A stretch of DNA of 64,000 nucleotides. Origin: Rheinheimera sediminis (lineage in GTDB: Bacteria > Pseudomonadota > Gammaproteobacteria > Enterobacterales > Alteromonadaceae). Position numbers and translations under genes: made by a program. Shown one piece after another: positions 58,528 to 64,000 of this stretch (position 1 is the stretch's first letter; every line of letters starts with the position of its first letter). The notes beneath the pieces were generated by a model that was not told where the DNA came from, made no database searches, and saw only the letters and a program-made list of their open reading frames with translations. The stretch covers positions 166,165 to 230,164 of the forward strand of contig NZ_RZUF01000003.1 of the NCBI RefSeq assembly GCF_004005375.1. Direction: 5' to 3'.

Positions 58528-58666
58528 AGTGCAACAACCCTCAACCCGCAACCCGCAACCCTCAACCCGCAATCAACAATCAACAACCAAACTTCACCTC
58601 ATCTTTGACCAAAACCAACATTAACAATAAGATGGCTGTTACCTAGCTTAATTAACCGGACTCACC
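58528..58666. repeat. CAACCC/CGCAAC short-repeat tract upstream of the FKBP gene
   Basis: A tract rich in CAACCCGCAACCCTCAAC and CAATCAACAATCAAC repeats (58537-58588) follows the 21-bp array; the rest up to 58666 is the short leader of the FKBP gene. No gene or operator is apparent. Confidence 0.5.
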
Positions 58667-59137
58667 ATGAAAATTGCTTTAATTGTTTTAGTTCTCGCTT
58701 GTGTCGCTTATTACTTCTACAACAGCGCCAGTTCTAAAAAAGCCGCTCTGCTGAACCATGAAAAAGGCAGTGCATTTTTAGCTGAAAACTCAAAAAAAGA
58801 GGGCGTAAAAACCACAGCTTCAGGCTTGCAATATGAGGTTTTACAAGGTGGCAATGGCGAAACCCACCCAACCGCCAGCAGCACAGTGCGGGTGCATTAC
58901 CATGGCACACTCACCGATGGCACAGTGTTCGATTCTTCAGTTGAGCGTGACGAAACCATCTCTTTCCCACTCAACCGCGTTATTCCAGGCTGGACCGAAG
59001 GTTTGCAACTGATGAAAGTGGGCGATAAATTCCGCTTTTTTATCCCATCAGGCTTGGGTTACGGCAACCGCAGCGCTGGCAAAATTCCTCCAGGTTCTGT
59101 ACTGATTTTTGATGTGGAATTGTTTGAGATCCAGTAA
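58667..59137 (+). CDS. FKBP-type peptidyl-prolyl cis-trans isomerase
   Basis: 156 residues. An N-terminal hydrophobic segment (about 3-18) anchors or exports it; the FKBP domain is at 48-156: VRVHYHGTLTDGTVFDSSVER, NRVIPGWTEGLQLMKVGDKFRFFIP, GYGNRSAGKIPPGSVLIFDVELFEI, giving the aromatic pocket residues of an active isomerase. FklB/MIP-like short form. It would help fold envelope proteins. Confidence 0.92.
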   Translation: MKIALIVLVLACVAYYFYNSASSKKAALLNHEKGSAFLAENSKKEGVKTTASGLQYEVLQGGNGETHPTASSTVRVHYHGTLTDGTVFDSSVERDETISFPLNRVIPGWTEGLQLMKVGDKFRFFIPSGLGYGNRSAGKIPPGSVLIFDVELFEIQ

Positions 59138-59435
59138 AAATGTGGGACAGAATTTTCGAATTGTCCTGATATTTGAGTTTTATTGATTGTGGAATAACTG
59201 TGAGAAATTTTCTTTTTTGCGTTGTTCTATCTTGAATTTCGCTGGAATTAAATCACCAGGTCTGTGGTAAAAGTAAGGTTTACTCTCAATCTGCTGCAGT
59301 TTCTAACTGCAGATTTATTGTCAGTGTTGCATTGATTTTAGAAACGTAAATAGGTAGCTTCATAAAATGAAACGAGCGAGGAGATACGAAGTCTCCTGTT
59401 GTATATTGAAATGACGTGAAGTATTTAAGCCTTAA
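59138..59435. other. AT-rich gap between FKBP and HEPN-motif genes
   Basis: No gene seen. It has a perfect hairpin CTGCAGTT-TCT-AACTGCAG followed by a T-rich run (59294-59319), a possible FKBP terminator, and a second hairpin AGGAGA-TACGAAG-TCTCCT (59379-59397) near the next gene. Confidence 0.4.
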
Positions 59436-60854
59436 TTGTTTATAAGGAGAAAATTTCTGAAATTACATCTAACTAATCTAGATGAGTTGCTCCAAAAGGT
59501 GCGTAATATTCATGCAAAAAACTATATAAATGAATCCATTGCTGCTTATCGAACTGGTGCATACAGGGCATCACTGATCACTACTTGGATTGCAGTGTGC
59601 GTTGATATAATTGAAAAAATAAAAGAACTCAGTTTAAGTGACGATCCCGCAGCAAAACAGCTTGAAAAGCAGCTTGATAGTATTAAACCTGATGATCCGA
59701 AGGCTATGTTGGCTTTTGAGAGAGATATATTAAACATCGCTTGCGATCAGCTTCAACTTATTTCAACTATAGAAAAATTACATTTAGATAGATTGAAGGA
59801 CGATCGAAATATATGCGCTCATCCAACATTCTCGGATGATGGAAGTCAGTTTACGCCCCTTGCAGAACTAGCACTTGCTTATATTGTTCAAGCTGGAAAT
59901 TACTTGTTAATTCATCCTCCAGTCAAAGGTAAGGTTATTGTTCAAAGGCTGTATGAATTAATAAATGAGCCATCCTTTCCAGAAGATGAAGAGAAAGCTT
60001 TTACACTCCTATCCTCGGAGAATAATTTAGGCAGAGTGAAAGGTAGTGGAGTAAGTAATTTAGCTATTATTATTCTTAAAAGAGTATTCCGTGACGAGAC
60101 AGGGTTGCAAGCTAGCTTATTGAATCGACTATCCGCATCTTTAAATGCAATTTATAGGCTGTATCCACAGGTATATGAGGATGTTGTCTCTACGAAGTTA
60201 AGTGGAATGCTGGCTGAGGCGACAGACCATAGATTGAAGAGAGTTTTCCCTTTTCTTCGACTACGGAAAGAGCTTTGGTCTAAAGTTGAGCACGCAGAGA
60301 GAGTTCGAATTGAGGGACTAATTAAGTCAATGGATCTAGATGAAATGTCTAAATTTCAAGTCACTAGGCTCGCTGAAGTTAATGTGGGAATTAGAGCTTA
60401 TGTGTTAGATAAGATGGATCTTTTAGATAACGTTGAACAAGCTAAAATTATCGCAGCATACCCTTGTAGTTTCTTAAAGGATAAATCGATAGATATTTTC
60501 TCAGAGGCTTTAAGCTTTGATTCAGCTGAATTTAGGGCCAACAAATTGTTACTGCCAATTTGCAGCCAATTTAATGACAATGATCTGCTACGTGTATTTT
60601 CCGGTGCTTTAGAAAACACAGGCTCATACGGTATAAATCAAATTCTAAATGCTGGTGGTATCGGTGTGATTTTTTCTGATATTTATACAGAGACAAAATC
60701 AGCACCCCTTAATCATAAAAAACTTTGGATTGATTTTTGGAATAAAATGACATCTAAGGGATTTTCGTATAACTCACTTAAAGATAAATTAATTGAGGAT
60801 AAATATATTGCATTTGACGATCCAGAAGAAGACGAAGACCCATTTCCATTTTGA
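59436..60854 (+). CDS. Hypothetical protein with HEPN-type R-x4-H motif
   Basis: No family recognised. About 472 residues from a TTG at 59436, or about 465 from a CTG at 59457 that lies 7 bases after a perfect AAGGAG; the latter looks the better initiation site. The N-terminal ~165 residues are helical and contain DDRNICAHP, an R-x4-H (Arg124, His129) as in HEPN ribonuclease domains. The rest is helical, and the C-terminus is strongly acidic (DDPEEDEDPFPF). It is AT-rich with frequent ATA and AGA codons, unlike its neighbours, suggesting horizontal transfer. No partner gene is adjacent. Confidence 0.8.
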   Translation: MFIRRKFLKLHLTNLDELLQKVRNIHAKNYINESIAAYRTGAYRASLITTWIAVCVDIIEKIKELSLSDDPAAKQLEKQLDSIKPDDPKAMLAFERDILNIACDQLQLISTIEKLHLDRLKDDRNICAHPTFSDDGSQFTPLAELALAYIVQAGNYLLIHPPVKGKVIVQRLYELINEPSFPEDEEKAFTLLSSENNLGRVKGSGVSNLAIIILKRVFRDETGLQASLLNRLSASLNAIYRLYPQVYEDVVSTKLSGMLAEATDHRLKRVFPFLRLRKELWSKVEHAERVRIEGLIKSMDLDEMSKFQVTRLAEVNVGIRAYVLDKMDLLDNVEQAKIIAAYPCSFLKDKSIDIFSEALSFDSAEFRANKLLLPICSQFNDNDLLRVFSGALENTGSYGINQILNAGGIGVIFSDIYTETKSAPLNHKKLWIDFWNKMTSKGFSYNSLKDKLIEDKYIAFDDPEEDEDPFPF

Positions 60855-61170
60855 TAAAGCTATTCACACTAATTATGGTTTTAGAAATCACATGTTGCCG
60901 TAAGGCTTGGTTTTAAACTAAACAGGGAGATACAGTGAGTCTTGGAAGTGCTCTAAAGGTTATATTCCGTATTTAAGATTGATGTTGACCGAAGGCGTTT
61001 AATAGATAAGCCATAACGCCGGTGAGGTTATCCCCACCCACTGTAAAAAAACCTTCATAAAATTCTTTGTCCATAAATCACTGGTCGTTGCTCTTTAGGG
61101 GGACTGCTGCGCATTTGCGCCTGGCAGATTTACTTAATCAGCTTAACTAACCAGGAAAAATGGATTAATT
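60855..61170. other. Upstream region of the second TIGR01782-like receptor
   Basis: 316 bp with no gene. A short dyad GGTGAGG-TTAT-CCCCACC (61022-61039) and a hairpin from CTGC to GCAG with GCGC-ATTT-GCGC tip (61104-61127) are visible, the latter 44 bp before the receptor start, where it could affect translation. No strong sigma70 promoter was found; an ECF-type promoter is possible. Confidence 0.35.
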
Positions 61171-63873
61171 ATGAAGACGAATCTTCGCAAGAGTCATCTG
61201 GCTTTGGCCGTGCTGGCTGCACTTCCGGCTTTTTACAGCTCTGTGGTCTTGGCTCAATCTGCTACAGAAGCTAAAACATCAGAAACAGAAGTAATTGAAG
61301 TCAAAGGTTTTCGCAGCTCTATTATCAAAGCTAAAGATCTGAAGCGTGAAGCTATGATCGCTCAGGATTCGATTGTGGCTGAAGATATTGCGGACTTCCC
61401 TGATCTGAACCTGGCCGATTCATTACAGCGTGTGCCTGGTGTCACTATTACCCGTGAAGGTGGAGAAGGCAGGCAGATTTCTTTACGTGGTTTAGGCCCT
61501 GATTTTACCCGTGTTCAGGTAAACGGCATGGAAGCTTTAGGTACTTCGTCTTCGCCCATGGATGCGCGTGGCGCAGTCTCCCGTACCCGGGCTTTTGACT
61601 TTAATATTTTTGCCTCTGAGCTGTTTAACCAGATTGATGTAAAAAAATCTTTTTCTGCTGATCAGGAAGAAGGTGGCATAGCAGGCACTGTCAATTTACG
61701 TACCGCCAAACCTTTTGATTATGACGGCGCTCAGGCAGCTGTTTCTGCTCAGCTTGGTACCAACAGCAATACCGATAGCACAGACCCTCGTATCGCCGCT
61801 TTATTGTCTAATACCTGGTCGAATTTTGGTGCCCTGGTGTCTGTGGCGTATAGCGACAGAGCCACTAACGAATACGGCACTAATACCACACGCTGGCGCC
61901 GTGAAGGTGGCAAAAAAGCAGCGGATGCAACAAACACCGCCTTACAAGCTGAACTGGATTCTGGGGAATTATGGTTTCCTCGTGGCCATCGTTATTCGGT
62001 TTGGGAAAATGATCAAAACCGTTTAGGTATCACTGCAGCTTTGCAGTACAAACCTAGTCAGGAGTTCAGTCTGGTGCTGGATTTAATGCACGGTAAACTG
62101 GAGAACCAGTTGTCTGAGCATCATATGGCGGTGAAAGATAACTCAACGGTCAATAGCCTGGTTTGGCGTGACAACAACGGCGACAAAGAAGTGATGTATG
62201 CCGATTATAAAAATGCAACCTGGCGCAATGAAAACCGTCAGGATCGCAACGAGTCTGTATTAAATCAAGCGAGCTTGACCGCAGACTGGACTTTGACCGA
62301 CGACTTATCAATGAGCTTTATGCTGGGGCACAGTTCTTCTGATTACGAGCAGCCTCGTGTCAATAAACTGAATATTGAAGCCAAGAAAAAAGTAAATATT
62401 ATTACTGACTTCACTCAGGATCCCTTCTACGGTCATAGCTATTCACCCAGTTTTGATGTGGCTGGCCTCAGTGGCTACACAGTCAAAGATTTGTACTTCC
62501 AGTCGAACTTTATCTATTCAGATTTTGATAATGCCAAACTGGATTTTGACTATGGTTTAACCGACAGCTCCAGCCTGAAATTTGGTATCAACTATAAAAA
62601 ATTCACGAACTCTGGTTTTGAGCGAGTCGCAAAGGATTTCCCAACCAATAAAGCTACACCACAAAATCAGGGCGTAAACACGCTGACCGCAGAGCAGGTG
62701 CAACTGTTTAATGGTCACCCTGACAAACCTTGGCTGGAAGGCAATATGGCGACCTTGCAAGCGTTTTATGGTCTGAGCGATTTTACCTTAACTGACGCCT
62801 ACACAGTAGAGAGCTCGGCTTACGATTTAGCTGAAGAAACTCAGGCCGCTTATCTGTTATACGATACCGAATATGATGTGGCAGGTATGCCGCTGCGAGC
62901 CAATATAGGTGTGCGTTACTTCACCACAGAGCTGAGCTCAAAAGGTTTGTCGAAAGGTATTCCAACAGAAATGGTACGTGATTATTCCGATTATTTGCCA
63001 AGCCTGAATATTGCTTATGAGTTTGTCGAAGATGTGATTTGGCGTTCTGGTTACAGCAAAAACATGACTCGTCCTTCCTTAGGCGCTATGGCGTTTTCGG
63101 CTAATGTTAGCCAAACCTCTTTGGGCGCAAATGATATAGGCCGGATTTCTGTGGGTAACCCTCATTTGCAACCTTTTGAATCAGACAACCTGGATACGGC
63201 GCTGGAATGGTATTTTGAAGATGTAGGTTTGCTGTCAGCTGCATTATTTTATAAAGATATCGACAACTTTATCGTCACTGAAACTCAGCAAATCGTATAC
63301 AGCGAGCTTGGGCTACCGGCACAGTTGTTACCTGTAGGTAAAACAGTGGATGACATTTTTATTGTGTCGTCACCACAAAACTCAGATTCGTCCACCATCA
63401 AAGGTTTTGAACTTGCGATGCAACGGGACTTGGATTTCCTGCCCGCGCCTTTTAATAACTTAGGTGTGATTGCCAACTACACTTGGGCAGATGGTAATAC
63501 CTTGTATCGTAACGTTCAAAACTCAGGTGAAGACCAAATCAAAGCCTTTCCTGGTTTATCCAAACAGAGCTATAACTTCACGCTCTATTACGAAGCTGAG
63601 CAGTGGGGAGCCCGTGTGGCTGCTGCCTATCGCAGCGATTACATCACAGGTGTGGAAAGTGGTTCTATTGACGATGACGAACGTGGTTACCATGCCACCA
63701 CCAACGTCGATTTCTCTGCATTTTACCGCTTGAGTGACAGCGTAAAACTGAACCTGGAAGCCATTAACCTGACCAATGTGCGTGATGAGTTGTATAGTGA
63801 TTCCAGTGACAGAGCTTATAACACCACCTTCAGTGGTCGTACTTATATGGCAGGGGTGACAGTACAGTTCTAA
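61171..63873 (+). CDS. TonB-dependent receptor without STN domain
   Basis: 900 residues. A signal peptide ends at VVLAQS (about residue 30). The TonB box region is EVIEVKGFRSS, the plug contains IAQDSIVAEDIADFPDLNLADSLQRVPGV and GEGRQISLRGLGPDF, and the barrel ends GRTYMAGVTVQF. It is nearly collinear with the FecIR-linked receptor at 51936, sharing long identical stretches (for example DARGAVSRTRAFDFNIFASE), but lacks the ~107-residue N-terminal STN. So it probably binds a related ligand without signalling. Repeat copy B follows the stop. Confidence 0.93.
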   Translation: MKTNLRKSHLALAVLAALPAFYSSVVLAQSATEAKTSETEVIEVKGFRSSIIKAKDLKREAMIAQDSIVAEDIADFPDLNLADSLQRVPGVTITREGGEGRQISLRGLGPDFTRVQVNGMEALGTSSSPMDARGAVSRTRAFDFNIFASELFNQIDVKKSFSADQEEGGIAGTVNLRTAKPFDYDGAQAAVSAQLGTNSNTDSTDPRIAALLSNTWSNFGALVSVAYSDRATNEYGTNTTRWRREGGKKAADATNTALQAELDSGELWFPRGHRYSVWENDQNRLGITAALQYKPSQEFSLVLDLMHGKLENQLSEHHMAVKDNSTVNSLVWRDNNGDKEVMYADYKNATWRNENRQDRNESVLNQASLTADWTLTDDLSMSFMLGHSSSDYEQPRVNKLNIEAKKKVNIITDFTQDPFYGHSYSPSFDVAGLSGYTVKDLYFQSNFIYSDFDNAKLDFDYGLTDSSSLKFGINYKKFTNSGFERVAKDFPTNKATPQNQGVNTLTAEQVQLFNGHPDKPWLEGNMATLQAFYGLSDFTLTDAYTVESSAYDLAEETQAAYLLYDTEYDVAGMPLRANIGVRYFTTELSSKGLSKGIPTEMVRDYSDYLPSLNIAYEFVEDVIWRSGYSKNMTRPSLGAMAFSANVSQTSLGANDIGRISVGNPHLQPFESDNLDTALEWYFEDVGLLSAALFYKDIDNFIVTETQQIVYSELGLPAQLLPVGKTVDDIFIVSSPQNSDSSTIKGFELAMQRDLDFLPAPFNNLGVIANYTWADGNTLYRNVQNSGEDQIKAFPGLSKQSYNFTLYYEAEQWGARVAAAYRSDYITGVESGSIDDDERGYHATTNVDFSAFYRLSDSVKLNLEAINLTNVRDELYSDSSDRAYNTTFSGRTYMAGVTVQF

Positions 63874-63880
63874 CTGACGC

Positions 63881-63996
63881 CTCGTACTTGAAGCTGCAGC
63901 TTTGTTGACCGCGCGCTCTCGCCCCAGTCACATAGGTGAACTATGCTCCTGGGGTCTCAAGCACTTGTCGCCTCGCTGCAACATCAATTACTTTGG
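63881..63996. repeat. Interspersed hairpin repeat, copy B
   Basis: Second near-complete copy of the element at 38294-38411, starting 8 bp after the receptor stop. The core CCCCAGTCACATAG, a 5-base loop, CTATGCTCCTGGGG spans 63922-63954, and the arms ATTAC/TTGTCGCCTCGC are shared. It may continue past the window edge. Confidence 0.85.
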
Positions 63997-64000
63997 CTGA

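Noticed and set aside
58381..58608. Open frames over the 21-bp array giving 7-residue repeats on both strands
   Set aside because: Because the unit is 21 bp, every frame stays open and repetitive. The repeats look like a DNA feature, not a protein; no ribosome site or conserved start was seen.

Overview
The window looks like chromosomal DNA of a Rheinheimera-like gammaproteobacterium (Alteromonadales/Chromatiaceae side). I infer this from the gene content and order (rpoN-hpf-ptsN-rapZ-ptsO, kdsD-kdsC-lptCAB, mlaFEDCB-ibaG-murA, degS/degQ-zapG/zapE-rplM-rpsI-petABC-sspAB) and from the four large TonB-dependent receptors. Genus is not proven. No tRNA, rRNA, CRISPR array or replication origin was seen.

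Layout. 1-8 kb: sodium/proton antiporters, NhaB and a six-gene Mrp operon in which mrpA and mrpB are fused. 8-14.8 kb, minus strand: the nitrogen PTS/RpoN cluster, then the Lpt lipopolysaccharide transport and Kdo synthesis genes. 15-19.7 kb, plus strand: the Mla phospholipid transport operon, ibaG and murA. 19.7-29.3 kb: periplasmic proteases DegS and DegQ, division proteins ZapG and ZapE, ribosomal proteins L13 and S9, the cytochrome bc1 complex and the SspA/SspB pair. 29.3-36 kb: ilvY/ilvC, methylglyoxal synthase, an MDR oxidoreductase with a divergent LysR regulator, a GNAT acetyltransferase and a DedA protein.

36-64 kb is accessory in character. It holds a siderophore-type TonB receptor; a DUF1624 membrane protein; a second ZapE-like ATPase overlapping an S9 peptidase gene; an Oar-like TonB receptor next to a TPR-sulfotransferase; a BlaI-type repressor with an M56 protease that ends in a TonB-like domain, behind a 30-bp palindromic operator; a nitroreductase-like protein; and a FecI/FecR/STN-receptor signalling set. 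HipBA with twin operators, a DUF3297 gene and an intact IS3-family element follow. The IS sits inside a 21-bp tandem repeat. After it come an FKBP isomerase, an AT-rich orphan gene with a HEPN-type R-x4-H motif, and a TonB receptor that is a close paralogue of the FecIR-linked one but lacks the STN signalling domain.

Two near-complete copies of a ~117-bp hairpin-forming repeat lie directly after the stop codons of two TonB receptor genes (38.3 kb and 63.9 kb), and a partial copy lies upstream of mgsA. The least explained items are the orphan HEPN-motif gene, the BlaI/M56-TonB module, the receptor-sulfotransferase-peptidase neighbourhood, and the STN-plus/STN-minus receptor pair.
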